64,000 bases of DNA from JAGQOZ01 sp041399205 (GTDB lineage Bacteria > Planctomycetota > Planctomycetia > Pirellulales > Pirellulaceae): the NCBI GenBank assembly GCA_041399205.1, contig JAWKTK010000006.1, positions 124,001 to 188,000 on the forward strand, read 5' to 3'. Shown here one piece after another: positions 44,992-53,998 of the stretch (the stretch's first letter is position 1; every line of letters begins with the position of its first letter). The translations under genes were made by a program, and so were the position numbers. The notes beneath the pieces were generated by a model. That model saw nothing but the letters and a program-made list of their open reading frames with translations. It had not been told where the DNA came from and did no database searches.

Positions 44992-46606
44992 CAGCCACGC
45001 CGCGACGTTGGGCAACGAGCAAGAAGACATGGACGCAAACACTGGACCCGTAACACTTTCTGGTCAATTCGTGATCACAATTGACCATCTGGCACAGGAA
45101 ATGCCCTTAAGGAATGGTCTCGCCGCGACATCACGTCGCCTTCCGAAGTCGCCAATGGCGTTCGCTTCGGTCCCACCTTACCTTCCACAGGCATTTCCTA
45201 TGTCCATTCCTACCTTGCCCAGCCGATCCTTCCAAGATCTGCCCGCACCGGACAGATCGGACCATCCCAACAGAATGGCAAAATCCAAAACCGATGCGGA
45301 CAAACCAACCGAAGAAAAGCAGGTAAAAGAACCGCCAGAAACGGACGACACATTCGCGGTGATATTCGCCCAATTTGTGCCGACCAAGTCGTTGCGTGCC
45401 GAACCTGACACACCGCCCAGTCCAGCGCCAACGCCACTTGCGACATCGAGTTCGGATCAAGCACTTGGCGACGAAACCATTGACCAACCTTTACCTGCGC
45501 CGACGAATGTGGCGATCACCAGCGAATTACGTTCCTCGCAACCGTTGACCAAGCTCCCAGCAGCGTCCGCCAGCGAAACAAATTCGTCGTTATCGACACG
45601 TCCTCAAGTCCAGCGTACTGACAATTTATTGGCACATCCGACCGGGAACGCCGGCGTCCGAAATCTAATCACGCAACCGCTGAAAGTCACCGGTGAATTG
45701 CAACCACTGTCTGCCGAAACGACAACAATTAACAGTGAAACGTCGTTCGTCACGCTTGAAGCGATGACCACCGAACAGATCGAAATGGCGGAAACCGCCG
45801 CGACGGAACCATCGGCAGTCGAATTGACTTCCATCGACACGAACACCGAACCTGCGATCGTGGAGAATCATCTCCAGGCCACAGAACACGCGGCCGCCAA
45901 GACGCAATCAGCCTTGGCAAAGCCGGTTGGCGAGTCCACGGAAACGTTGCTTGCCAAGTCATCTAATCCGGAAACAACGCTGGCATCTGGCGACGCCTGG
46001 GCCGAGGCAATGGACCAAGCAAACCAGTTTGGTGACGCGGATACGGGGCACAGCGCGGCTGACCAAGGGCAAGCCGATTTATCGTTTTCTGGCAACCATG
46101 CCTTGGGAAGCAGCGGGACAATTGCGCGATCCACAAGCACCGTCAATGCTACTTCCTTTGGACAAATGATCAGTGACCAGATATCCATGGCCGAACAAGC
46201 GGCCAGTGTTCGCAATCAGATTGTGGAAGGCTTGCACAACGCCAACATCGCCCGTCGCGGCGAAACGACTCGGCTAGAACTACGACTCGATCCACCCGAA
46301 CTGTGCACCGTGAAGGTATCGCTGGAACATTCGCGTAAAGGCATGTCCGCTCGGCTGGAATTCGACCAAGCTCAAACCAGACAAATGGTGGAACAGAGCA
46401 TGAGTTCGTTACGAGAAGCACTGGACAATGCAGGCATCGCTTTCGAAGATTTTTCGATGAGCTGGAATGGCGAACGTCAGTCATCCTTTACGTCCGGTGA
46501 CACTACGGCGCCGTGGAATCCCGACGACACAGCCGACCAACCTTCGTTGGTAACGACGGCCAAATCCAATCGCAACCCATCCAGAAGACTGAACTTGCTG
46601 GCATAA
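44945..46606 (+). CDS. fliK: Flagellar hook-length control protein FliK
   Basis: 553 residues. The first ~420 are low-complexity Thr/Ala/Glu/Pro-rich, the flexible ruler. The C-terminal Flg_hook domain is recognisable: TTRLELRLDPPELCTVKVSLEHSRKGMSARLEFDQAQTRQMVEQSMSSLREALDNAGI. This domain switches the export gate from hook to filament substrates. The ATG at 44945 lies inside the activator gene; a later in-frame ATG at 45029 would avoid the overlap. flgD follows after 16 bp. Confidence 0.88.
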   Translation: MPAETIKPVPEQLSASSHAATLGNEQEDMDANTGPVTLSGQFVITIDHLAQEMPLRNGLAATSRRLPKSPMAFASVPPYLPQAFPMSIPTLPSRSFQDLPAPDRSDHPNRMAKSKTDADKPTEEKQVKEPPETDDTFAVIFAQFVPTKSLRAEPDTPPSPAPTPLATSSSDQALGDETIDQPLPAPTNVAITSELRSSQPLTKLPAASASETNSSLSTRPQVQRTDNLLAHPTGNAGVRNLITQPLKVTGELQPLSAETTTINSETSFVTLEAMTTEQIEMAETAATEPSAVELTSIDTNTEPAIVENHLQATEHAAAKTQSALAKPVGESTETLLAKSSNPETTLASGDAWAEAMDQANQFGDADTGHSAADQGQADLSFSGNHALGSSGTIARSTSTVNATSFGQMISDQISMAEQAASVRNQIVEGLHNANIARRGETTRLELRLDPPELCTVKVSLEHSRKGMSARLEFDQAQTRQMVEQSMSSLREALDNAGIAFEDFSMSWNGERQSSFTSGDTTAPWNPDDTADQPSLVTTAKSNRNPSRRLNLLA

Positions 46607-46622
46607 TTTCAAGGAGACAACC

Positions 46623-46982
46623 ATGGCCGTGCAAAGCGCTCAAAGTGACGTCCTGCGTCAGGATTTCATGACACTGTTGGTGACACAACTAAAGAACCAA
46701 GATCCGTTGGAGCCGGTCAGTCAGACCGAATTCCTAGGACAGTTGGCCCAGTTTTCCACCTTGGAAAGCATGGAGGGAATGAACGCCAACTTTGCCGATT
46801 TCCTGAAGCTGCAAGAGCTGTCGCAAGGCACGAACCTGATTGGTCGAACCATCGAATTTGGCACGACGCTGGATGGAAATCAATCCGGTGTGGTCAGCGC
46901 TGTCCATTTGAACGAAGGAGCCGTTGTGGCCGAAGTCGGCGATCGACTGGTGCCGATGAACTCCATTATCCGCGTCCAATAG
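46623..46982 (+). CDS. flgD: Flagellar hook-cap assembly protein FlgD, short form
   Basis: 119 residues, about half the enteric length. The N-terminal FlgD domain is complete: LRQDFMTLLVTQLKNQDPLEPVSQTEFLGQLAQFSTLESMEGMN. Only a small beta unit (GRTIEFGTTLDGNQSGVVSAVHLNEGAVVAEVGDRLVPMNSIIRV) follows; the Ig-like insert present in longer FlgD is absent. Short FlgD proteins of this kind are known in several phyla. AAGGAG lies before the start. Confidence 0.92.
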   Translation: MAVQSAQSDVLRQDFMTLLVTQLKNQDPLEPVSQTEFLGQLAQFSTLESMEGMNANFADFLKLQELSQGTNLIGRTIEFGTTLDGNQSGVVSAVHLNEGAVVAEVGDRLVPMNSIIRVQ

Positions 46983-47290
46983 GTTTGCCAGTTGGCAATT
47001 CCAGCCATGACCGAATTCACTGGAAAACCGAGACGCAGAAGTCACATAGCAACAATGTAGTGATAGAGAAGCATGAAGCACACGAAACCGCCGACCACTC
47101 GGTTTCCTCCGTGACGTTGTGTCTCTAAACCTGCACTTACTCGGACGACAACGTCGCACCCACCCCTACCCTACCCTACCCTACCCTACCCTACCCTACC
47201 CTACCCTACCCTACGGCAGTTCTTTGCCAAACTGAGAATTCGCCCGCCCTAATCCACTCACCCCGAATCCGCTCGCCTGAAAGGATACGT
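46983..47290. other. flgD-flgE spacer with hairpins and microsatellite
   Basis: 308 bp without a gene. It holds a perfect TTGCCAGTTGGCAA palindrome just after flgD (about 46984-46997), a GAAACCG/CGGTTTC hairpin at 47084-47106, and the (CCCTA)10 run listed separately. AAAGG before 47291 is the flgE ribosome binding site. The spacer probably carries the flgE promoter; no clear consensus is visible. Confidence 0.5.
47164..47213. repeat. (CCCTA)10 pentanucleotide microsatellite
   Basis: Ten uninterrupted copies of CCCTA, 78 bp before the flgE start codon. The complementary strand reads (TAGGG)10, giving ten G-triplets with 2-base loops, a strong G-quadruplex pattern. The copy number of such a run may change by slippage, and it may also be miscounted in assembly. 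Confidence 0.97.
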
Positions 47291-48961
47291 ATGTCACGTT
47301 CGCTCAACGCCGGAGTTTCCGGCTTGATTGCTCATCAACGCATGTTAGACGTTGTGGGAAACAATTTGGCCAATGCCAATACCACGGCGTTTAAGTCGAG
47401 CCGCATTTTGTTTTCCGACGTGCTGTACACCACGTTTCGGCAATCTTCGTCGCCGGTTTCGGGTTTTATTGGTGGCGTGAATCCTTCGCAACTTGGTTCG
47501 GGCGTTAAGCCCAACCTGGTCGATCGACTGGACGCACAAGGCGACGTTTTGCCGACAGGGTCGATGTTTGACTTTGCGCTGAATGGTTCGGGCTTCTTCG
47601 TGCTGGGCAAGGACAACCGCACAGTGTATTCGCGAGCGGGAGCGTTTGCACTCGATTCAGACGGACGACTAATCGATCCCAGCACTGGTTACCAGGTGCA
47701 GCGAACCGGCACGGTAGGTGATCCAGACGGCGTCAATCCTTCGTTCCAAACAGCGGGAGACTACGGCATTTACATTCCGATTGGCAGTACGATTCCTGGT
47801 ACTGCGACCGATTCGATCAGCATGATGGGCAATTTGACGTCCAACGCCACGGGACCGGTAGCCGAAGTGGTTTCCACCAGTTCGCCGTTCTTGGCTGGCG
47901 GCTTTCCGGCCGATGGCACGACGCTGTTGAACGATTTGGATTCGAACATCACGCCGTATGTAGATGGCGATGTAATTTCGTTAAGCGGTACCGATGTCGA
48001 TGGAGCTCCGCTGGACAGCGAATTCATTGTCAGCACCACATCCACCGTTGGAGATCTGATTACCGCTTTGAACGCGATGTATAGCGGCGCAACGGCGGAC
48101 ATCAATTCACTAGGCAACATTGTCTTGACGGCCAACGAAACGGGACCAGCCGGCCTCACACTTTCCATGGCCGACTTGGGTGATCCGGCCAACGTGGGCA
48201 TGACCGATTTTGGTAACCACGAATTTGCCGTTGCTACGGAAGGCCAAGCACCGACCGAAGTTTCCACTGCCCTGGAAGTGTATGACATCTTAGGTGGTGC
48301 ACACTCGTTGAATGTCACCATGACCAAAGTCGATTCGTTGGAATGGGATATGGAGATCACCATGGATCCCAACGAAGGTACGATACTGGATGGCGAAGTG
48401 CGACGGATTACATTCAATCCAGATGGTTCGTTTAACAGTATTCGAGGAACCGATTTGGGCGATGGCAATATTACCGTCCAGTTTGCAGACGTGTCACTGC
48501 AACAGACGATTGATTTGGAATTCGGAACAACCAATTCTTTTGACGGCCTGACTCAAATGGCCGCGAATTCCAACTTGTTGCCCTCGCAAAATGGTTATGC
48601 CAGTGGTTCCATCTACGCGATTGAAGTCAGCCAAGACGGCTTGATCACCGGTGTGGCGACGAATGGTCGCCGAGTGCCGATTGCGCAGATGGCGATTGCC
48701 ACGTTTCGCAACACCAAAGGTTTAGAGGCGGTTGGAGATAACTACTACGAACAATCGGCTGCCAGTGGCGAACCCGATGTGGGCATGGGCGGCGCGGCCG
48801 GCCGAGGTATCGTGGCGGGCGGTCAGCTGGAAGCATCCAACGTGGACATTGCGCACGAATTTACTCAGCTGATTATTGCTCAACGAGGATTCTCGGCGAA
48901 CGCTAGAACCATTACCGTGTCCGTGGAGATGCTTGACGAACTGGTAAACGTAATCCGGTAA
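47291..48961 (+). CDS. flgE: Flagellar hook protein FlgE
   Basis: 556 residues. The N-terminal hook/rod motif is SLNAGVSGLIAHQRMLDVVGNNLANANTTAFKSSRILFSDVLY. The D2/FlgE-specific part includes NGSGFFVLGKDNRTVYSRAGAFALDSDGRLIDPSTGYQVQ. The C-terminal motif is EASNVDIAHEFTQLIIAQRGFSANARTITVSVEMLDELVNVIR. The insertion between D1 halves makes it longer than the ~400-residue enteric FlgE. Its last 50 bases overlap the end of the convergent lipoprotein gene. Confidence 0.95.
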   Translation: MSRSLNAGVSGLIAHQRMLDVVGNNLANANTTAFKSSRILFSDVLYTTFRQSSSPVSGFIGGVNPSQLGSGVKPNLVDRLDAQGDVLPTGSMFDFALNGSGFFVLGKDNRTVYSRAGAFALDSDGRLIDPSTGYQVQRTGTVGDPDGVNPSFQTAGDYGIYIPIGSTIPGTATDSISMMGNLTSNATGPVAEVVSTSSPFLAGGFPADGTTLLNDLDSNITPYVDGDVISLSGTDVDGAPLDSEFIVSTTSTVGDLITALNAMYSGATADINSLGNIVLTANETGPAGLTLSMADLGDPANVGMTDFGNHEFAVATEGQAPTEVSTALEVYDILGGAHSLNVTMTKVDSLEWDMEITMDPNEGTILDGEVRRITFNPDGSFNSIRGTDLGDGNITVQFADVSLQQTIDLEFGTTNSFDGLTQMAANSNLLPSQNGYASGSIYAIEVSQDGLITGVATNGRRVPIAQMAIATFRNTKGLEAVGDNYYEQSAASGEPDVGMGGAAGRGIVAGGQLEASNVDIAHEFTQLIIAQRGFSANARTITVSVEMLDELVNVIR

Positions 48962-49613
48962 TCGCTTGGTTGGCTGGCGGCGCTAGCGCTTGGTACGAGG
49001 GATACGTAGTATTGGGCTGGACACGCGTGCTATCGTCGTACAGTTCATATTGCGGCGCACGGTCAACGTTTTGGCGCACCAAATCCGTGACCATTTGCGT
49101 TAGTTCGCGCAACCGCTGTGAACGCATTTGTTCGCGTGATTCCAGGTTCGCTTGCAGTTCCGCCAGTTGTCGTTGCCACAGTGCCGAATCTTGGGAAATC
49201 TGAGTTCGCACGGCGGTTAGTTCGGTCTTGAGTCGGCTGATTTCCGCGCGAGTGGCAATCAGGGCTTCGTTGCGTTTATTGATTTCACCGCTCATCGTAT
49301 TCATCTGCGTCTTCAGCGCATTGGTTTCCGTCGTGATTTCTTGCATCTGATTCCGCAGCAATTCCGTATCACTGGCGACTAGATGTTGCGCTTGCACGAC
49401 AGGTGATTCGGCCGGAGCGACGATGGCCGTGCCGTTGACAACGGGCAAGGCACCGGGCGTACTGCCGCAAGCGGTACACGCGGGTTCGGTGTGAATATTT
49501 TTGGGGTCGACGATATCGCCGACAAAATGCACGGCTTTGGATAGCCCTGCGCAGCCGGACGTCAGGACAACCTGCAAGAACAGGAACGCGATGAAAGCTC
49601 GTTGAACAGCCAT
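48912..49613 (-). CDS. Putative coiled-coil lipoprotein
   Basis: 233 residues. The leader MAVQRAFIAFLFLQVVLTSGC ends in a lipobox-like TSGC, so lipid attachment at that Cys is likely. The mature part has a CTAC motif near 47-50, a Pro-rich stretch, then a coiled coil (about 80-180, LRNQMQEITTETNALKTQMN). A polar C-terminus is encoded over the last bases of flgE. The start at 49611-49613 is chosen for the signal; the frame is open to 49676. It is the last gene after fliA on this strand. Function unknown. Confidence 0.7.
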   Translation of the reverse strand: MAVQRAFIAFLFLQVVLTSGCAGLSKAVHFVGDIVDPKNIHTEPACTACGSTPGALPVVNGTAIVAPAESPVVQAQHLVASDTELLRNQMQEITTETNALKTQMNTMSGEINKRNEALIATRAEISRLKTELTAVRTQISQDSALWQRQLAELQANLESREQMRSQRLRELTQMVTDLVRQNVDRAPQYELYDDSTRVQPNTTYPSYQALAPPANQAITGLRLPVRQASPRTR

Positions 49614-49679
49614 AACTAGTCGCTCGCTAAGATCGAACCGAAAACCGAAATAGAGTCGCGAGAATTGGACATACAAGAG

Positions 49680-49898
49680 CTACGAATCGTATTCGCAGAT
49701 CAAACGCGTGTGTTGTCCGCAACTGCAGCGAATATCAATGGCGTGCACTTGTTTGCCTTGCATGTGCGTTTCAATCACCGGTTCGGCACCTTTGCCCACC
49801 GGGACTCGCACTCGGCTAGACTTTTCGTCGACGGCCGCTGAACGCGTCGGAATGACCACTCGCGCCGGGCTGTTGGTGGTTGGGCTATTCTGGTTCAT
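49680..49898 (-). CDS. Small Cys-containing protein, unknown function
   Basis: 72 residues. A polar N-terminus precedes a compact C-terminal segment, HAIDIRCSCGQHTRLICEYDS, with CSC and a later Cys that could bind metal. The middle (SSRVRVPVGKGAEPVIETHMQGKQVH) looks like a folded beta unit. It lies 15 bases after fliA and reads on the same strand, with GGAAAGGA before the ATG. Codon use resembles the neighbours, so it is probably real. A role in flagellar regulation is only suggested by position. Confidence 0.62.
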   Translation of the reverse strand: MNQNSPTTNSPARVVIPTRSAAVDEKSSRVRVPVGKGAEPVIETHMQGKQVHAIDIRCSCGQHTRLICEYDS

Positions 49899-49913
49899 AA
49901 GAAATCCTTTCCG

Positions 49914-50687
49914 CTATTCGTACTGATCCATCTGCGTGTACCGACTCTTGATGATCTGCGCCAGATTGAATTCGGCTTTGGCTAGACAACGACATACGCC
50001 CGATTCAGTTAAGTCGACTACTTCGCCAATTTCGCGGAGTCGCAAATCTTCCAAGTGATATAGCGTCAACACGGTTCGCTCTCGATCCGGCAGTTGCTGG
50101 ATACCTTCAATCAAGATTTGGCGTCGTTCAGCCGCTTCCAACTTGGCGGACGGACGATTTTCCGACCGAGTGTTCGCGATTTCATGCAGTGATACAGAGT
50201 CCTGCCACGAAGAGAATTGCGTGAACCGCATGGTAGCCAAAGCTTGTTCCACGTCCTCCAAATCCATTCCCGTAAACACGGCAATGTCTTCAGCAGTCAC
50301 CGGTGAAGGCAACGTTTCGGAAGCTTGTCGAACCTTGGCCATCATCTGTAACATCTTTTGCGGCACAGGCGAGTTGCGGCGAAGTTCGTCCAAAATGGCG
50401 CCACGGATCCGCGGTGTCGCGAACGTCTTAAAGTCGACGTCTTGCGTAGGATCGAATCGACGAGACGCTTCCACCAAACCCAGCACGCCGGCGGATTCGA
50501 GGTTCTCCTTGTCGATTCGCTCCGGAAGATTGGCCACGGTTCGATTCAAAACATGGCGAACATAGCCGACATGGTCCACGGCTAGTTGATCGCGCATTTC
50601 TTTCAACGCCGCGTCTTTGTACACATTTTGAGCGCGAGGCAACGGAGCAGTCGGCGAATCAGGGGTATCAGCCTTCATGTGAAACAA
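49914..50687 (-). CDS. fliA: RNA polymerase sigma factor FliA (sigma-28)
   Basis: 257 residues. Region 2 reads VGVLGLVEASRRFDPTQDVDFKTFATPRIRGAILDELRRNS-like text, the diagnostic FliA/SigD block. Region 3 contains LPSPVTAEDIAVFTGMDLEDVEQAL, and region 4 contains LPDRERTVLTLYHLEDLRLREIGEVVDLTESGVCRCLAKAE. It directs late flagellar genes such as flagellin. Its antagonist FlgM-like gene is at 39.7 kb. The start overlaps the upstream small membrane protein by 20 bases. Confidence 0.94.
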   Translation of the reverse strand: MFHMKADTPDSPTAPLPRAQNVYKDAALKEMRDQLAVDHVGYVRHVLNRTVANLPERIDKENLESAGVLGLVEASRRFDPTQDVDFKTFATPRIRGAILDELRRNSPVPQKMLQMMAKVRQASETLPSPVTAEDIAVFTGMDLEDVEQALATMRFTQFSSWQDSVSLHEIANTRSENRPSAKLEAAERRQILIEGIQQLPDRERTVLTLYHLEDLRLREIGEVVDLTESGVCRCLAKAEFNLAQIIKSRYTQMDQYE

Positions 50688-50868
50688 ATCGAGCTATAGA
50701 ACTAAGGAATGAAACTACGAATCCGACAACGGAAGTCGCAACGGTGGTTCGCATCACAATATCGTCAGGATCCAATCCTCGAAGCACACCTAACAACGTC
50801 ACGGCCGATCCGGTCAGCAAAGCCGCCAACCAACTCCAGCGAATCGGCGGCGTTTGTGACTTTCTCAT
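50668..50868 (-). CDS. Small two-span membrane protein, unknown function
   Basis: 66 residues with two hydrophobic segments (WLAALLTGSAVTLLGVL and TTVATSVVGFVVSFLSSIARFV). It lies between flhA and fliA, where many bacteria have flhF and flhG. It starts 63 bases after flhA ends and overlaps the fliA start by 20 bases. The coupling and position support a real gene. The family is not recognised. Confidence 0.6.
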   Translation of the reverse strand: MRKSQTPPIRWSWLAALLTGSAVTLLGVLRGLDPDDIVMRTTVATSVVGFVVSFLSSIARFVSHEG

Positions 50869-50931
50869 GACTGTGACAATCGTCGTTGAAAAAACAAATT
50901 TGGGTTACGGCAAACTCAATTCCACGAGGCA

Positions 50932-53064
50932 TTATGCAGCCGCCGTCGGTATCACGCTGTTGAGCGAGATACTCGGTTGCGAGCTATTTTCGGCAAACAC
51001 TTCTTCCAGCTCAAACATCCGTCGCCATGAAATCAATACGTCAGGCGGTATTTCATTAAACGCCAGCACGGCCAAGTCTGGCACGTTTCTTTGAATGGTC
51101 ATCCGCAGTGGACGACGTAAGCGACTTTCACACAGAACGGCAATTTCCTGCCCTTCCACCTGAGATTTCTGCCATTCAGAACGTAAAGCGGTCAACAGTT
51201 TATCCAGTGCACTGGGCATCAACGCCAGTTTGTCTTCATGAATGGTACTTCGCAGTTGTGCTTCTAACCGAGGTTCAAACACGATCATGCAGACATGACC
51301 ATCTTCATTGCGAAACCGATCACAGATGGTTCGACCAATGTCCTTGCGAACCAATTCCACCAGCGCGACCGGATCTTTGTTGATCACCGCATGATTCAGC
51401 AATGATTCGACAATGCGTCCCAGATCACTAATCGGGACTCGTTCTTCTAACAAACGAATCAGCACTTGGTGCAACAAACTCACTCGCAGCACGTCCGGTT
51501 TCATTTCGTCCACCAACGACGGCGAAACTTCTTTCAGCTTTTGAATCAGTTTGTGCAAATCATCTCGGCTCAGCAATTCATAAGCGTACTGACGTAGGAC
51601 TTCGCCCAAATGGGTTGACAAGACCGTGGCAGGATCAACCACCGTGTAACCCGCCATTTCCGCTCGCTGCCGATCACCCACTTGAATCCATCGAGCGCTG
51701 AGTCCAAACGTAGGATCCTGTGTCTTTTCGCCAGCAATTTCCAAATGCGAACCACCAGGATCGATGGCCATCAGCAGATCAGGACGAAGTGTGCCCGACG
51801 CCACTTGGCGACCGTTGATCAGAATTCGATAACCGTCGGAATCCAGATCCAAGTTGTCGCGAATTCGCACGGCCGGCACCCACAAGCCAAACTTTTGAGA
51901 CAATTCGCGTCGCACGTCTGGAATGCGTTCGGCTAACCCCTTGCCTCGTTTCGATTCGACCAGCGGCAATAGTCTGGCTCCCAATTCGACGCATGATCGG
52001 TCAACCTGCAAGAATTCTTCCAACACCTGTTCTTCCGGGGAAGCTTTTGGTGCTTCCACAATCGGCTCTTCCGGTTCGGTCGGTTCTTCCTCGGTAATCT
52101 GCGGAAGCCGCGAGATCAAAAGCAGGGAGCCGGCCAAGATCAGAAAGGGAATCTTGGGAAGTCCCGGCGTAAACGACATCAAAACAAAGATACCCGCCGC
52201 CGTCATTAACGGTCGCCGGTTCGACATCATCTGCGTGCCAATCTCTTGTCCCAACGCGATTTGCGAACCAGATTTGGTCACCAATACACCCGCTGACAAC
52301 GCCACGATCAACGCGGGGATTTGCGAAATCAAACCGTCGCCCACCGTCAGAATGGAATAGCGCGTCGCCGCTTCGGCCATGGAAATTCCATTACTGGTAC
52401 CCAGGATAATGCCTCCAACGAGATTGATGGCCGTGACTATCAGACCCGCAATCGCATCGCCTCGCACAAATTTTGTCGCACCATCCATGGCACCGTAGAA
52501 CTCTGCTTCACGAGCTAACGCGTTGCGTCTTTCTCGAGCGACCTTTTCATTGATCGAACCGGTGCCCAATTCGGCATCAATGTCCAACTGTTTCCCTGGC
52601 AGCGAATCAAGCACGAAGCGAGCGGCAACTTCGGAAATTCGTCCCGCACCCTTCGTAATCACCACAAATTGAATGATGATCAGAATTAAGAAGATAACCA
52701 AACCAACCACTAGGTTGCCGCCTACAACGAACCCACCAAAGGCGTCCACCAAGCGACCGGCATTACCGTTCAACAAGATCAGACGAGTGGTGGCGACGTT
52801 CAACGACAAGCGGCCCAACGTCAACAATAGCAACAGTGTCGGAAACACCGATATGTCCAACGGCCGAGTGACGCTCATGGTGATCAACAACAACGTCACC
52901 GTCATACCCAGATTCAACGTCAGCATCATGTCCAACAAGAACGGCGGCAGTGGAATCAGCAATACCACCAAGACACCCAGCAAGCCGAGTGAAAGCACTA
53001 GCTCGCTGCGCTGCGCGAAACTGAAATTCGAATCGCGATTCTGGTTGTTTGTTTCTGCAGACAT
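50932..53064 (-). CDS. flhA: Flagellar export gate protein FlhA
   Basis: 710 residues. The N-terminal half has about eight membrane spans, including LSLGLLGVLVVLLIPLPPFLLDMML, and the conserved FHIPEP-type loop region VTKGAGRISEVAARFVLDSLPGKQLDID. KFVRGDAIAGLIVTAINLVGG is also characteristic. The cytoplasmic C-terminal domain (about 350-700) forms the nonameric ring that receives substrate-chaperone complexes. FlhA is the only gate component present here; FliP/Q/R and FlhB are missing from the window. Confidence 0.97.
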   Translation of the reverse strand: MSAETNNQNRDSNFSFAQRSELVLSLGLLGVLVVLLIPLPPFLLDMMLTLNLGMTVTLLLITMSVTRPLDISVFPTLLLLLTLGRLSLNVATTRLILLNGNAGRLVDAFGGFVVGGNLVVGLVIFLILIIIQFVVITKGAGRISEVAARFVLDSLPGKQLDIDAELGTGSINEKVARERRNALAREAEFYGAMDGATKFVRGDAIAGLIVTAINLVGGIILGTSNGISMAEAATRYSILTVGDGLISQIPALIVALSAGVLVTKSGSQIALGQEIGTQMMSNRRPLMTAAGIFVLMSFTPGLPKIPFLILAGSLLLISRLPQITEEEPTEPEEPIVEAPKASPEEQVLEEFLQVDRSCVELGARLLPLVESKRGKGLAERIPDVRRELSQKFGLWVPAVRIRDNLDLDSDGYRILINGRQVASGTLRPDLLMAIDPGGSHLEIAGEKTQDPTFGLSARWIQVGDRQRAEMAGYTVVDPATVLSTHLGEVLRQYAYELLSRDDLHKLIQKLKEVSPSLVDEMKPDVLRVSLLHQVLIRLLEERVPISDLGRIVESLLNHAVINKDPVALVELVRKDIGRTICDRFRNEDGHVCMIVFEPRLEAQLRSTIHEDKLALMPSALDKLLTALRSEWQKSQVEGQEIAVLCESRLRRPLRMTIQRNVPDLAVLAFNEIPPDVLISWRRMFELEEVFAENSSQPSISLNSVIPTAAA

Positions 53065-53108
53065 GTTTCTGGTACTCGGGCTATCCTGCCTTCGACAACG
53101 TTAATTCG

Positions 53109-53558
53109 CTATTTTGTCTTAGCGTCCGCCGACGTTTCGATCTCCTTGATGCGAATCGCAAAGCAATCGTCCACGATAACCACTTCGCCTCGAGCAACTC
53201 GGACACCTTGAGCCATCAAATCAACCGGAGCCGAAATGGGACGCCCCAGTTTCAAAACCGATCCTTGCGCCAACTTGACAATGTCACCCAACGGCAATTC
53301 CACTCGTCCTAATTCCGCCCACACCGTCACGCTGACATCATAGAAGCGGTTGATCGAACGACCCGCTCCTTCCTTGAGCGTCTCCTGCATGTTGGCGAAT
53401 TCGGGAATACTCACCTCGACATCCGCCGGCCCTTCGTCCACCGAATTCGGCTCGTCCGTGACGGCATCCGCACTTGACGATTCTGCGTCCGCACTGACTT
53501 CGTCCGTTGCAGTTTGAGTTTCTTCGTCGGCCATCGCTTCGTCAGTCGTGTCGCTCAT
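53109..53558 (-). CDS. fliN: Flagellar motor switch protein FliN
   Basis: 149 residues. A ~65-residue acidic, Ala/Ser-rich N-terminal extension precedes the SpoA domain: FYDVSVTVWAELGRVELPLGDIVKLAQGSVLKLGRPISAPVDLMAQGVRVARGEVVIVDDCFAIRI. This domain dimerises and joins FliM at the base of the C ring. The ATG at 53556-53558 has GAGG seven bases upstream and is preferred over an in-frame ATG five codons earlier. It is separated from fliM by 25 kb. Confidence 0.92.
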   Translation of the reverse strand: MSDTTDEAMADEETQTATDEVSADAESSSADAVTDEPNSVDEGPADVEVSIPEFANMQETLKEGAGRSINRFYDVSVTVWAELGRVELPLGDIVKLAQGSVLKLGRPISAPVDLMAQGVRVARGEVVIVDDCFAIRIKEIETSADAKTK

Positions 53559-53573
53559 GATCAGCCTCGTCAA

Positions 53574-53998
53574 CTTAGGACATGAATCATCCGTCGATAA
53601 CGTATCCGCCTACTTTGTTCGGGCGCGATAAGCGATTTCCTTGATTCATTTCTTCCGGTTGCGGAAGGTAGGTTGAGTCTGCGGGGCCCAATACACGTAC
53701 AAGATGCAGTTCCCAACGTAGTACCCACACAGCCAGGAACCATGGACTTCGGCATGCCGCAACCGTAGTAGCAATTCCATGACAAACTCACGCACACTCG
53801 TTGGCCAGCTGCCGGACACTTCCACTCGGATTCAGCAGCCTTCGCCGCTAGCACCCGAGAACGATTAGGACGTGATAATTAGACGTTCAAGCTGGGGTTG
53901 CTCCGACGACAATTACTTGTCATCTTTTGGCTCGAATACGCCAAGCCGATTTGGCGCAAGGTGGCCATGGAGTTACGTTCAAAGAGAGAGCAACAGAA
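53574..53998. other. Unassigned stretch between fliN and the next gene, possibly a damaged small gene
   Basis: 425 bp with no intact recognisable gene. On the minus strand an open stretch 53570-53854 changes character midway; a second frame ends with LPQPEEMNQGNRLSRPNKVGGY just before 53595, and a third reads VMELLLRLRHAEVHGSWLC. On the plus strand a 29-codon frame starts at 53780. Indels are frequent just downstream, so a small gene may have been split here. I cannot decide its frame. Confidence 0.3.

Noticed and set aside
47770..48534. 254-residue minus-strand frame opposite flgE
   Set aside because: Antisense shadow of the hook gene with no recognisable motif.
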